DNA from: Cynocephalus volans
Lineage: Eukaryota; Chordata; Mammalia; Dermoptera; Cynocephalidae
Direction of reading: 5' to 3'
Assembly (NCBI RefSeq): GCF_027409185.1
Contig: NC_084464.1
Span: 42,693,095 to 42,757,094, forward strand
DNA length: 64,000 nucleotides
Every line of letters starts with the position of its first letter. The stretch's first letter is position 1. Shown here piece by piece: positions 24,187 through 35,317 of this stretch. Under the pieces are notes generated by a model that was given only the letters and a program-made list of their open reading frames with translations, made no database searches and was not told the origin of the DNA. Made by a program: the position numbers and the translations under genes.

Positions 24187-25802
24187 TTTTATTTTATTTT
24201 ATTTTCAGTATATATTTTTTTATTTTTATTAATATTATATTTTTTACATTTTATGATGTTTTGGAGCAGTTGGGAGGGAGGGGGAGAGGGGAAAGAAATG
24301 GGATGGAAGGAGGAAGGAGGAGGGGTGGGGTTGAGGACTGTGGCACCCCCCTCATTTCCACAGGGGAGACTAGGGGGCTTCCAGTGATGGCTTGGTCATT
24401 CCCAGGATGGGTGCAAATGTCAGGAGGGTGTGGCAAAAGCCCTCGGCCCCCCACCACCCCAGCTCGGGAACCCGGGGCCCTTATTGCTGTGGCTTGGTGG
24501 TCATTTCTGGGCTGGTTGCATATGTCAGGGGGACATGGACAAGGCCCTTGGCACCCCACCGCCCCAGCTCGGGAGAGCCCCAGGCACTTCCTGCGGCAGC
24601 TCGGTGGTTGTCACTAGCTGGTTGCACATGTCGGGGGATGACCAAGGCCTGAGGCCCCGACCACCCAAGCTCAGGAGAGCTCGGTGTGCTTTCTGCGGTG
24701 CCTCGGTGGTCATCGCTGGGGTGGTTGAGTGTGTTGGGGGGTGTGGTGGAGGCCCATGGCCCCCACCCTCAGGACTGATTGCAGGTGTAGGGGAGCATGG
24801 CTGAGGCTCCCAGTCCTCCCCCTTTGTGGCTTAGTAGCCCAGGGGACTTGCAGTCCTTCTAGGTTTTATAGGTGTTCTTTGGTGAAATGAGACCTTTACT
24901 AGTTAATATCAAACTTTGTCTCTGGTTGTGGGTACTTTGTTTTTTCTTTCAGTTCTGTGTTGGATTATTTGCTATTCCCATCACTTAAACTCTGCACTGG
25001 AACTAATTTGTTGTCCTTTGCTTACTTCTAAAATGGGGGAACTTCCTGTGGGGACCAGCACTTGAGCTCTGTGGTTGAGCTAAATTGTTGCTTTGCTGCT
25101 GATTCCCTGGGGAAGGCTTTTTGAGCAGCTCAGGAATTAATGGTTGACTTTACATGTACTTCCGGCTCTCATGAGATCCTGAGTTGTGCACCTGGGTTGT
25201 GTAGAAACTCTGGCCTGGGTCTTTTCATCAAACTGCCCCCCATGAAATTCTATATTCCTGACCAGTCTCTTCTGAGTGGTCCTGTCCTGATTGGAAGGCA
25301 GATCAGCTGTCCATGCTGTGCCCCAGTGTTCCCCAGGTGGGCCCATCTCCCCCACCGTCCATGCTCCAAACACTTCCCATGGGATGGGCCATGCTCCAAT
25401 CCTTGCAATGACTCATTGGCTTCTGAGAGGCTCCTTTTTTTCAGTTGTTCTGGCTCCTCACTCCTGTGTGGGTCCATGGGAACCCAAGGCCCTCTTCTCC
25501 CCTGCTGCCTCCAAGCAACTTCATATGAAAGGCACAGCTGTGGCTTTTGCCAGCTCCTGCTCCATGCACGCAGCAGCTCCAGCCTGGAAGCAGCTGGGAT
25601 TCAAAATGGTTGGAGCAGTTTTTTCTTTCTCTCATCATGGCTTCTCCCACCTTCATGTGCTCAATAGGTCTCTCCTCCTCCTCTCCTGAGCTCTAGCAGC
25701 CCCAGCTTGGCTGTCATTGCTTTTTTATAGTTGTAAATTCATTGATTTGTGAGAAATAGTGATGCTGGGGGCCATCTATTCCACCATCTTGACTGGAGAT
25801 CC
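24187..25802 (-). mobile_element. Composite retroposon: L1 5'UTR-like start, spacer, GC-rich tandem units, A-rich tail
   Basis: Read on the minus strand it starts near 25800 with an L1-type 5' end (CCAGTCAAGATGGTGGAATAG). About 790 bp match the 5'UTR of the deleted L1 at 9.78-10.6 kb. A spacer follows (about 25000-24800), then about four GC-rich units of 101-107 bp whose forward-strand starts are about 24379, 24480, 24587 and 24689, then a pyrimidine-rich segment and an A-rich tail (poly-T side at 24187-24240). It is bounded by CTATACCAG on both sides. No ORF1 or ORF2 is present, so it would depend on L1 proteins. The architecture recalls hominoid SVA/LAVA elements by analogy only. A second, truncated copy lies at 60.44-61.13 kb. 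Confidence 0.8.
24379..24800 (-). repeat. VNTR-like GC-rich tandem array (about four 100-bp units)
   Basis: Each unit contains, on the + strand, a GGTGGTCAT-like block, a GGTTGCA.ATGTC-like block and a CACC..CCCAGCTC block. Units are diverged from each other. The copy at 60.6-60.93 kb has three units. Confidence 0.8.
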
Positions 25803-26085
25803 CTATACCAGTTTGTAATCCCATCAACTTTTATGATGATACATTTTGATGATACTCTGGCCAATACTACCATCATTTACTTTCATCTCTGCCAAACTGA
25901 TATTTAAATTTAATTCCGATTTTTTAGTCTACATTTTAATTTTGTTCACATTTATTTATTACTGGTATATTTGTTTGACATATGCATTTTTCTGCTCCAA
26001 ATTATGTCCTAATATTCATTAATCATTTTCCAAATGGGATGTAGGTGTTTCAAAATATTGAATTTATAAAAGGAAGAAAAAGCAT
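25802..26085 (-). mobile_element. Ancient L1, antisense, continuation after the composite retroposon
   Basis: L1-type antisense text continues (TTGTAATCCCATCAACTTT), consistent with the interrupted host element. Confidence 0.5.
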
Positions 26086-26092
26086 CCTCTGA

Positions 26093-26650
26093 TATCTGGG
26101 AACTGGTCTGGCACTTACAGCTGGGCCCCAATGTTATGGGAAGCTGGACTGAACTTCATTGTTAAGCCAAGTTATTCTTCTATTGGACAAAAATCATCTC
26201 ATGAAACACCAACATCAGACAAAGTCACTCTGAGACCATGATAAAATGAGGAAGAACAAGACCATTTCCTAATTTTCTCTAACCACTCTCCTGATTAATA
26301 TGAGTGGCTGACGCTTCTTTGCCAATTATAGCTTTATTCTTCCTCGTCTGCCCTTCCTAGAAATAAGATTTATTGAGATACCTAATTATACAATTGTCCC
26401 TGCTTCCTCACAAGTATCCGGTCTAGAGTGAACCCCACTTCCTTAGACCCTCCTCAGGGTCATCCAACCAAAGCCCAAGTCCTACAAATAGGTTCTTTCT
26501 AACCTATTGTTAGAAAGAACAAATCTGAGAAGCTGAGAAGCTGCATGGTCCTCCATGGTGTGCATTGTTGCACTCTGCAATGAACAATAAACTCAACGTC
26601 TCCACCTACAGGTGTGTTCCTGGTGGTCTTTGGCTGAAGAGCATGGAGAC
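26093..26650 (+). mobile_element. Solo LTR of an endogenous retrovirus (class not assigned)
   Basis: About 555 bp starting TGATATCTGGG and ending near GGAGACA, with a polyadenylation signal AACAATAAAC at about 26583. No TATA box or target duplication was confirmed. I recognise the text as LTR-like but cannot name the family. Confidence 0.55.
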
Positions 26651-27044
26651 ATACCCTTTTGCTTATCAATTGATATGTCTTTGTGTTTGAATATGAGCAT
26701 GAGTTTGTATATCTGTGTTCGTGGTTGCCAACAAGAAGTTTTTCTTAAATTGTAAGTAGTTGAAACTACCACCATTTTGCTTTATGGTTTTTTTATCTTG
26801 GAGTCATGCTTAGAGAATTCTTCTTCATTCCATAATTGTAAACATTTCATTCATATTTTCATCTTGGTTGAGAAAATGAGGAAAGAGGGGTCCGAGGGTG
26901 ATGGGAAACAAAATTGTTTGAATATGGGGGGGAGGGGAGGAATAGATAAAGAATTCTAAGGTGGTTGAATTGTAACATTTAAATCTCTTTTTAAATTTTA
27001 AAAATATGTCTACAGGGTACTTGATATATGCCATATTATATAAC

Positions 27045-27125
27045 TAATTGCAGCGTGGTGTTGGTAACACCAAGGTCAAGTGTTCGGATCCCCTTACTGG
27101 CCAGCCACCACAAATAAACAAATAC
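27045..27125 (+). mobile_element. 5'-truncated tRNA-Ile-type SINE
   Basis: Contains GTGGTGTTGGTAACACCAAG, GTTCGGATCC and GGCCAGCCACCACAAATAAA; the first part of the tRNA-like head is missing. Confidence 0.8.
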
Positions 27126-27149
27126 ACAATTGCCCTTGGGATAAGCGAA

Positions 27150-27345
27150 GACTTATTTGCCTTCTTTTTCTGTTTTATTTTTAATTCTACTCAAAATATT
27201 TTAACATTTACTTGTACATATTTGTGGTTACAGAGTATTGTTTCAGTACATGCATATACTGTACAATGATTCACTTAGGGTAGACAGAGTACTTTTGTAC
27301 CCATTAATCCACCACTTTTCCTCTTCCCCACCTCCTTATTTGCCT
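27150..27345 (-). mobile_element. L1 3'UTR fragment, antisense
   Basis: ACTTGTACATATTTGTGGTTA and GATTCACTTAGGGTAGACA match the 3'UTR text at 44950-45040. Confidence 0.7.
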
Positions 27346-27654
27346 TCTTATGTTCACTAGGTTAGAGAAAACAAAGCATTAACAAAGTCACAGTACAATA
27401 TAGACAAGAATTAGCACAATAATGGGCATTTTTGAACACTCGTGACTTTAAAGTAATAAATCATATTTTGGTTAATATCTGTACATTCAAGTTATTAAAA
27501 TACAGAGTAATTAAACTTCCTTTGGCATGATGTCTTTTCAGGGTATATCTAAGGCTCACAGACAAATCCATGGCTTCCATGTGAAATAATTTTAATATAC
27601 TTCAATCTAAGAGTCCCACAATGTATTTTGGAGGAGATTAAAAACTAAGAACAC

Positions 27655-27850
27655 TCTAGATATGCACTGTCAAAATATGATAGCAACTAGCCCATGTGGT
27701 TATTTAAATTAAATAAATTTAAAATTGCACTAGTCACATTTCAAGTGTTCAATACCTACATGTAACTAGTGGCTACCATATTGGACAAAACAGATATAGA
27801 ACAATCCCTTTGTCACACGAAGTTCTATTGGACAGCATTGCTCTGGATAA
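27655..27850 (-). mobile_element. hAT-Charlie-type DNA transposon
   Basis: Internal blocks such as CATGTAACTAGTGGCTACCA and TATTGGACAGCATTG are typical of Charlie-type non-autonomous elements. Confidence 0.65.
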
Positions 27851-28334
27851 TTTGTGGGCCTCAAGTCAGCTTCACTAGTGCCATTTATAATGACGGAGCC
27901 AATATTATTTCTCCTACAGATTGCATCAATTTCTCATGTCTGGGATATACATATACGTTAAGCTGCTGTCCCAAATGCATCATGAGTGAATTTCTGCCTG
28001 GTGCCTTCAGACACAAAGTGTTTCCAGTTCTAAATGGAAAACATCTCTCCCTTCAACTCAGTTCTCTAACTGAGGACACTCTGACATCAAATTTTCAGGG
28101 GGTGAGTTTTCTTGTTTAAGAGCCTGGAAACAGAGCCTTACTCTAAGTTTTGGGGAGATAAGGAGTCCAATTCAGGGGTAGGGATTCTAGGAAGTGAAGA
28201 GTAGGCAAAGAGACTGGGGCCAATTAGGAGACTCCCACTGGTTTACTCAGAACAGCCATCCTCAAAGTGTGGTCTGTGGAACTCTTAAAATCACTGAGAT
28301 CCTTTCATGTACAGCACAAGGTCAAAATCGTTTT

Positions 28335-28452
28335 TTTGTTTGTTTGTTTGTTTTGTTTTGTTTTTATTTTGTCGATATACATTGTGGCTGATTATTGCTC
28401 CCCATCACCAAAACCTCCCTCCCTCCTCCCTCCCGCCTCCCACCAACCACAG
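28335..28452 (-). mobile_element. Very short 5'-truncated young L1, antisense
   Basis: Poly-T with GTTT repeats, TTTGTCGATATACATTGTGG and a C-rich 3'UTR tract: only the last about 110 bp of the young L1. AAAATCGTTTT flanks it at 28324-28334 and 28453-28463. Confidence 0.92.
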
Positions 28453-28663
28453 AAAATCGTTTTAACATTACTTTGTAACTGTGGTGACATTTCCAGAGAA
28501 GTAATTCTACTGGCACCTTAACAAGAATCAAAGCTGTTGCACCAAACTGCAATAATAGTTATTGTATTCTTCACCGCCACTTCTTGCAGGAAGAAAGAAA
28601 AACGTCAGTTTCACTTTTTAAATGTCCTGTTGAAGCAGGAAAAGTTAACTTTGTAAAATAATC

Positions 28664-28815
28664 ATTCTTTTTAATTTATTTTTTTCTTAATTGATCCATG
28701 TTAACTGTATATTTATGTAGTACGATGTGATATTTGGGTATATGCATACAGTGTGCAATGATCGATCATATCAAGGTATTTAGCATATTCATCACCTCAA
28801 ACATTTGTCACTGAA
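28664..28815 (-). mobile_element. L1 3'UTR fragment, antisense
   Basis: AT-rich antisense L1 3'UTR text ending TATTCATCACCTCAAACA. Confidence 0.65.
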
Positions 28816-29190
28816 CCAACCTAAAACTCCATCAATGGACAATTGGATAAGGAAAATGTGGTATATATACACAATGGAATACTACTCAGCCATTAAAAAA
28901 GAATGAAATTCTGCCATTCACAACAACATGGACGAGCTTGGAGAAAATTATGTTAAGTGAAATAAGCCAGGCACAGAAAGAGAAATATCACGTCCTCACT
29001 CATATGTGGAAGCTACAAAAGTTGATCTCACAGAATTAGAGAGTAGAAAAGTGGTTACTAGAAATTGGTAAGGGAAGGAGGGAAAGGAGAGGGGGGAAGG
29101 GTCAATCAATGGATACAAAATTGTAGAGAGACAGGAAGACTAAGATCTGGTGCTCTAATAGCAACATAGGTAGACTTCAGTCAACAACAA
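28816..29190 (+). mobile_element. L1 3' end, sense
   Basis: C-terminal ORF2 text (ATGGAATACTACTCAGCCAT; AAATAAGCCAGGCACAGAA) followed by a purine-rich 3'UTR. Confidence 0.75.
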
Positions 29191-29193
29191 ATT

Positions 29194-29292
29194 GCTGGGG
29201 GCTGGCTGGTAGCTCAGTTGGTTAGAACACAGCCTTGCAACACCAAGGCCAAGGGTTCAGTTCCCCATACCTGCCAGCCACCAAAAACACCA
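29194..29292 (+). mobile_element. Monomeric tRNA-Ile-type SINE
   Basis: GGCTGGCTGGTAGCTCAGTT, GGTTAGAACACAG and GGTTCAGTTCCCC box-B region; tail CCACCAAAAACACC. Confidence 0.88.
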
Positions 29293-29577
29293 CCAACAAA
29301 TTAGTGTATAAGTTCAAGTAAATAATCATTCTTGAGTTCACATCTTCATACTATTCTATGTGATGAAGTGGAAAGCACACATGAAGTGATTCTGCTACAT
29401 TCCAAAATACTATGTTTGTCTCAAGGAAAATAATTTGTGTGAGCTGAACTAGCCTCTTTTCTATGGAATGCTATTTTTACTTGAAAGAAAGAATAACAGA
29501 GAAACTATCCTGAATATTGGATAGACTTGGATATTTAGCAGACACTTTCTCAGAATTGAATGAGAGAATCCCTTGTT

Positions 29578-31350
29578 TCCAGATATCAAGATGATAGAAT
29601 AGAACTTTCCATTGTTTGTGCCCCCACAAAAACAGCAAACAAGTATCCACACACAAATGTTGGACTATTAAAAGGAGAGAACAGAACTGTGGTTACTAGA
29701 GGTGGAAAGGGGGAGGGGCAGGGAGAGAGGAAGGGAGGTTAATGAGAAATTGGTTAATGGACACAAAGAATGATTATGTATCGTAATGATGAATAAGCTA
29801 TGCTAATTTGACCGTCACACATTGTATACAACTACTGATAGTCATCTGTGTACCCCACAAATATGTATAATCAATTATGCTCCAACAAAAAATAAATTAG
29901 AAAAAAAAGTACTTTCACAAGAGCCAAGGAAACCAGGTGAGTGATTATAGCACCTGGAAGAAGCATAGAAATAAGAAAAGACACATTGAAGAAGGTAGGA
30001 AGGACAGTATTACATTACCTGTGTCATCGTTCCCCCAAGCCCAGGCAGTATAGTATGGAGAGAGAAATGCCCTCTGCTGGGGGAAGGAGAAAAAAGTGAG
30101 CACCAAACTTTCCCTCAGACCCCAACCCTGGGCCCATTCCAGTAAGACTCAACACCTGGCAGGACCTTATGACCCCACAATCCAAGCCAGTACCCACAGA
30201 CAGCTGTGGACAGATCACTGGGACAGATCCTGCAGTGCAAGGCTCCAGGACAGCTTGGTGGTCTTGGTTTCTGGATCTGCCCCACCACCAGGCAGATTCC
30301 AGTGGTCTCAGACTCTAGATCAGACCTAGCACTGAACCGGCTTCAGCAGCCCTGAGCCTTGGGCCCACCCCAGCACCAGGCCAGCCTCCACAGACTCAGG
30401 CTCCAGACCCCACCCAGGGCCATACTGGCCCCCACAGCCCTAGTGCTCTGGCCAGTACCTGGCACCCATGGACCCAGCCTTTAGGCCAGCCCCTGCAAAT
30501 ACCAACTCCAGGCTCACCCAGCACCAGGCCAACCCTTGTGGCCCCAGGCTCCAGTGTCCCCCAGACCCCTACAGGTTTCTGACCAACCCAGAATCAAGTA
30601 AGACCACACAGCACTAGGCTTCAAGCCCACCCCAGTGCCAGCTTGGCACCCTAGCCTCAGACACCAGGTAAGCACCCTTGGACACAGGCTCCAGTCTCCA
30701 GCCTGGTGTCAGACTGGCCCCTGCAGCCCCACACTCCAACAAACCCAAGGCTCAGGACCATCCCAGAAGACTCCAATACAGGGCAGTCCACACAAACCCA
30801 GGCTCCAGGCCAGCACCCATAATCCCAGGCTGCAGACCAGCCCTCAAAAAGACCCAGGCTCCATACCTATCCTAGCACTAAGCCAGATCCAGGCTCCAGG
30901 CTAGTCACTGTGGCCCCAGACTTTAATGGACTCAGTGTCCAGGCCACTCCAGCAGACCCAGTTCCAGGTCAGCCCCTGTGGACCCAGGCTTTAGGACAGC
31001 CCTGGTGGATACAGGCTCCAGGCTCAGTCTCACAGACTCAGACTCCAAGCCCATTTCTACATAATTAATAGGTCCACCCCAATGGAGCCAGGCTCTAGGA
31101 CCAAACCCATGGACCAGGCACCAGGCCCAGCTACCTGCTGACCTAAGCACCAGGACTGACTACCTGAGGACTCCAGCAGAAGCACACACACAGACCATGC
31201 CACACAGCCTGCCTAGAATCTCTAAACAAGCCGACTGGTGAAAGGCTTTCCCAGACAAAGCCAAAGACTGGAATAAGTCTCTACTTCTTCAAATGTACAG
31301 ATACTAACACACAGCCACGAGGATAAAGAACAATAAGGAAAACATAAATT
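29578..31350 (+). mobile_element. Old L1 5'UTR with degenerate tandem CCAGGCTCCAGGCC motifs
   Basis: An L1-type start (CAAGATGATAGAATAGAAC at about 29587) and then about 1.3 kb of + strand text dominated by CCCAGGCTCCAGRCC-like imperfect repeats, as in L1MA-type 5'UTRs. A short L1 3' end is inserted at about 29680-29900. The same old L1 appears to continue at 31770. Confidence 0.7.
29680..29905 (+). mobile_element. Short L1 3' end nested in the old L1 5'UTR
   Basis: CTGTGGTTACTAGAGGTGG, a purine-rich tract, TACCCCACAAATATGTATAA and an A-rich end: an L1 3'UTR. Confidence 0.65.
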
Positions 31351-31354
31351 AATC

Positions 31355-31765
31355 CAGGGGACATTACAATAAGTGAAATAAGCCAGGCACAGAGAGACAA
31401 ATACCACATGATCTCACTTATATGAGGAATCTAAAAAAGGTGAACTCATAGGAGTAGAATGGTGGTTACCAGAGGCTGGAGGGACAGGGGTTGGGAGATA
31501 TTATTCAAAGGAAACAAAACTTCAGTTTCATAGAAGGAATAAGTTCAATATGGTGACTATAGTTAATAAAAATATACTGTTACTTGAAAATTGTTAAGGG
31601 AATAGATTTTATGTATTCTCACCACACACAAAAGAATACTAAGTATGTTAGTTAGTTTGATTTAGCCATTCTACAATGTATACATATTTCAAAACAACAT
31701 GTTATACATGATAAATACACAGAATTTATATTTGTCAATTTAAAAAATAAATTAAAATGCTAGAA
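31355..31765 (+). mobile_element. L1 3' end nested in the old L1
   Basis: AAATAAGCCAGGCACAGAG and GGTTACCAGAGGCTGG followed by AT-rich 3'UTR and an A-rich tail. Confidence 0.7.
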
Positions 31766-31769
31766 AAAA

Positions 31770-32016
31770 AAACAATTAGGGAAACATGACACCACTAAAG
31801 GACCAAAATAAAATAGAAACAACCAGCCCCAAAGAAATGGAGATTTATGAGTTGCCTAACAAAGAATTCAAAATAATTGTTTTAAGAAAGCTCAGCAAAC
31901 CTCAAGAAAATGCACAGAAACAACTTAATAGAATTAGGAAAACAATAAATGATCAAAATGAAAAATTTAACAGAGATTGAAATAATAAAAAAAAATCAAA
32001 CAGAAATTCTGGAGCT
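31770..32016 (+). mobile_element. Old L1, start of ORF1 (fragment)
   Basis: The frame 31786-31980 gives L1 ORF1 N-terminal-like text (PKEMEIYELPNKEFKIIVLR, QKQLNRIRKTINDQNEK), a coiled-coil start. Then stops. It ends where the next young L1 begins. Confidence 0.75.
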
Positions 32017-34535
32017 AGGCTTTTTCAAGATGGAGGCGGCTGCAGTGGCTGGCGCGGAGTAGCTGAGGTGGAAAAGGTGGCCACTGGGCCTCAGGCAGCC
32101 GGGAAACTTGTGGACCTTCCTCTCACCATCTCTTAAGGGAGGACCGCTGCTGCAGGCCGGTCGTGTGGGTGACCGCCACTATACCCCCGGCAGGAAAGGC
32201 TGCCTCATTTACAGGCAACAGCTTTGAAGTGTGGAGCAGGAAAAGAACTGTTTCTTAGCTGCAAAAGCGAGTCTCAAAACAGGGAACACGGCGCCAGGGC
32301 TGCTGTGGATGCAGCCAGGATCCCAGAGGCCGGGGCCGCGCTGAAGGCAGCCAGCTGCCCTGTTCAGGATTCGAGGTTTCAGGCCGGCATTAAAGAAGAT
32401 TCCTGGGAGCGCCCGAGCCGCGCCGCGACTGAACAGCCCGAGGCGGCAGCGGCCGAGAACTGGGAAGGCGGCAAACCAGAGACAGAGTGAGCACCCGACC
32501 TGGCAAAGCACTGTGAGTGATCCCTGGCACAGCTCTGTTCGGGGGGTGGATGCCCACGCGGCTCCTGCCTGCATCACCAGGACACTCACCGCCCCGGTGC
32601 TGCCTCCATTTTCCCAGGTGCGGGCAGCTCCGCCCAGCTCGGCCATCACTGAGCCCTCCCACTTGCTTGGCCTGGCGCGGGGCTTTCCGGAGCCTGCGGG
32701 CCGGCCTCCGCTCCCACTCCCTCCGCGGTTCTCTGGTGGGGCTGGTGGCGGGGGGCGTCCCCGGCCAGTGTCGGGAGGGCAAGGAAGTACGGGCGGGCTG
32801 ACTGTCACTCCACCACACCCTGGACTCCAGCCCCAGGTAAACTCCCTGTTACTGGGAGGCAGATACCATCTCTGCAGCCACCAGTTTGGAAAAAAGCCTA
32901 ACGAATTTCTGGTTGGGAATGGTGTGGTAGGAGAGTTCCCAGGTCCGCTTGAGCCTGCTGGAGACCAGGCTGCAGGTGGGCGCTAGACTCGGTTTATACT
33001 GGGGGGATACAAAGGTGAACAAGACCCGAGAAAGATCTACATAGTGCTACAAAGGCACCCAGAGAGACCGGTCGTCTGTGCCTAGCAGAAACCTGGTAGA
33101 CTTCCTGGGTGAGGCGGTGCCGAGCAGGGTCTTGAAGGCCCAGCTGATAGACGAGGGGTGCAGAAGACACGGCCCAGCCCAGCACAGTGTGCACCATGTG
33201 GGGAGACGTGAGGCCAGGGAGGCGGAGACTCGACAGAAACCACACACCCGGTGGGGTCGCCACTGCACGATCTAACAGCCTGGGCCAGCAAATGGTGCTG
33301 GGATAACTGGATATCCATATGCAGGAGAATGAAACTAGATCCATACCTCTCACCGTATACTAAAATCAACTCAAAATGGATTAAGGATTTAAATATACAC
33401 CCTGAAACAATAAAACTTCTTATTAAAGAAAACATAGGAGAAACACTTCAGGAAATAGGACTGGGCACAGACTTCATGAATACGACCCCAAAAGCATGGG
33501 CAACCAAAGGAAAAATAAACAAATGGGATTATATCAAACTAAAAAGCTTCTGCACAGCAAAAGAAACAATTAACAGAGTTAAAAGACAACCAACAGAGTG
33601 GGAGAAAATATTTGCAAAATATACATCTGACAAAGGATTAATATCCAGAATATATAAGGAACTCAAACAACTTTACAAGAAGAAAACAAGCAACCCAATT
33701 AAAAAATGGGCAAAAGAGCTAAGTAGGCATTTCTCTAAGGAAGATATACAAATGGCCAACAGACATATGAAAAAATGCTCAACATCACTCAGCATCCGGG
33801 AAATGCAAATCAAAACCACATTGAGATACCATCTAACCCCAGTTAGGATGGCTAAAATCCAAAAGACTCTGAACGATAAATGCTGGCGAGGTTGTGGAGT
33901 AAAAGGAACTCTCATACATTGTTGGTGGGACTGCAAAATGGTGCAGCCTCTATGGAAAATGGTATGGAGGTTCCTCAAACAATTGCAGATAGATCTACCA
34001 TACGACCCAGCTATCCCACTGTTGGGAATATACCCAGAGGAATGGAAATCATCAAGTCGAAGGGATACCTGTTCCCCAATATTCATCGCAGCACTCTTTA
34101 CAATAGCCAAGAGTTGGAACCAGCCCAAATGTCCATCATCACATGAGTGGATACGGAAAATGTGGTACATCTACACAATGGAATACTACTCAGCTATAAA
34201 AACGAATGAAATACTGCCATTTGCAACAACATGGATGGACCTCGAAAGAATTATATTAAGTGAAACAAGTCAGGCACAGAAAGAGAAATACTACATGTTC
34301 TCACTTATTGGTGGGAGGTAAAAATTAATATATAAATTCACACACACACACTCACAAAACCGGGGGGCGGGGGGGAAGAAGATATAACAACCACAATTAC
34401 TTGAAGTTGATACGACAAGCAAACAGAAAGGACATTGTTGGGGGGGGGAGGGAGAAGGGAGGGAGGTTTTGGTGATGGGGAGCAATAATCAGCCAAAATG
34501 TATATCGACAAAATAAAATTTTTTTAAAAAAAAGA
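32017..34535 (+). mobile_element. Young L1 with 4.2-kb internal deletion (5'UTR joined to ORF2 C-terminus)
   Basis: Positions 32017-33288 are a complete counterpart of the 5'UTR start of the full-length L1 (1321-2593). At 33288/33289 the text jumps to the equivalent of 6830 and continues to the 3' end. About 4236 bp are missing, including ORF1 and the endonuclease and reverse transcriptase domains. The joint falls in a shared CAG. The 3'UTR has a G-rich tract at 34438-34462 and an A-rich tail passing into (AAAT)n. The YY1-type motif has changed to CAAGATGGAGG. No clear target duplication was found. Confidence 0.92.
33251..34321 (+). CDS. Chimeric ORF: L1 5'UTR leader fused in frame to ORF2 C-terminal domain
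   Basis: A 356-residue open frame. The first 13 residues ([13 protein letters not shown]) come from 5'UTR text; the rest is the ORF2 C-terminal segment, including the Cys-rich knuckle CWRGCG...HCWWDC at about 33880-33945 and the usual ORF2 end. It lacks endonuclease and reverse transcriptase motifs. Whether it is translated is unknown; nothing shows selection on it. The sister full-length copy has a stop at the Trp codon that is intact here. Confidence 0.55.
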   Translation: MGSPLHDLTAWASKWCWDNWISICRRMKLDPYLSPYTKINSKWIKDLNIHPETIKLLIKENIGETLQEIGLGTDFMNTTPKAWATKGKINKWDYIKLKSFCTAKETINRVKRQPTEWEKIFAKYTSDKGLISRIYKELKQLYKKKTSNPIKKWAKELSRHFSKEDIQMANRHMKKCSTSLSIREMQIKTTLRYHLTPVRMAKIQKTLNDKCWRGCGVKGTLIHCWWDCKMVQPLWKMVWRFLKQLQIDLPYDPAIPLLGIYPEEWKSSSRRDTCSPIFIAALFTIAKSWNQPKCPSSHEWIRKMWYIYTMEYYSAIKTNEILPFATTWMDLERIILSETSQAQKEKYYMFSLIGGR

Positions 34536-34602
34536 AAAAAAAAAAAAGAAAATCAGTTTTAAAAAAATAAAAAAATAAATAAATAAATAAATAAATAAAA
34601 TT

Positions 34603-34775
34603 TTGCGAGAATTACCCAAATGTGATACAAAGACAGAAATGTGCACATGCTGTTGGAAAATTGGCACCAATAGACTTGCTCCAATCAGGGTTGAAACCAA
34701 CTTTCAATTTGTAAAAGACATAATATCTGCAAAGTGCAATAAAGCAAAGTGTAATAAAACGAGTTATGCCTGTAC
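34603..34775 (+). mobile_element. Tigger-type (TcMar) DNA transposon end
   Basis: ATATCTGCAAAGTGCAATAA and AGTGTAATAAAACGAGTTATGCCTG resemble the terminal region and inverted repeat of Tigger1. Only one end is present. Confidence 0.75.
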
Positions 34776-34939
34776 ATTTTTGTGTGAGGGCGGTTTTCTT
34801 AAACTTCAATCAAAATATGAGATTGAATGTAGAAGTAGATATAAAAATGCAGTGGTCTTCTCAGAAGAGAAGAATGACATTTGCAAAATGTAAAATGGTC
34901 ACTCTTCACACTACATTGTTTATTTTGGAAACTAGTTAT

Positions 34940-35196
34940 CTTTCTCTTCTTTCTTTTTTTTTTTTTTTTAGGTTTTGAGTATTTATTACCTTTGATTTTA
35001 ACATAATTTATTTCATTTTAAGTTTTTTTTTTTAATTTTATTTTGTCGATATACATTGTGGCTGATTATTGTTGCCCATCACCAAAACCTCCCTCCCTCC
35101 TCCCTCCACCCCCCCACCGATGTCCCCTCTGTTTGCTTGTCGTATCAACTTCAAGTAATTGTGGTTGTTATATCTTCTTCCCCCCCCCCCCGTTTT

Positions 35197-35247
<51 letters not shown>

Positions 35248-35317
35248 TTATATATTAATTTTTAGCTCCCACCAATAAGTGAGAACATGTGGTATTTCTC
35301 TTTCTGTGCCTGACTTG
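34940..35317 (-). mobile_element. 5'-truncated young L1, antisense, with probable 3' transduction
   Basis: Reading the minus strand: the last codons of ORF2 from 35317, 3'UTR with (CA)n (35244-35203), the G-rich tract, TTTTGTCGATATAC at about 35042, an A run (35033-35023), then 53 bp of non-L1 text (35022-34970) and a second A run (34969-34952). GGAAACTAGTTAT at 34927-34939 and 35318-35330 encloses both parts. The 53-bp segment contains AATAAA shortly before the second A run. Confidence 0.88.
35200..35246. repeat. (GT)n microsatellite inside the antisense L1 3'UTR
   Basis: About 21 GT units; the complement of the (CA)n tract of the L1 3'UTR. Confidence 0.95.

Noticed and set aside
24153..24804. 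Plus-strand ORFs in the GC-rich tandem units
   Set aside because: Unit length not tied to codon phase, tail of an antisense retroposon, no homology.
28664..29190. L1 with 5' inversion (twin priming)
   Set aside because: The inverted piece is 3'UTR, which lies downstream of the sense piece in L1; twin priming would invert upstream sequence, so two insertions are more likely.
30020..31200. Proline-rich coding exon (CCAGGCTCC repeats)
   Set aside because: Imperfect repeats are typical of old L1 5'UTRs and the frame is repeatedly broken.
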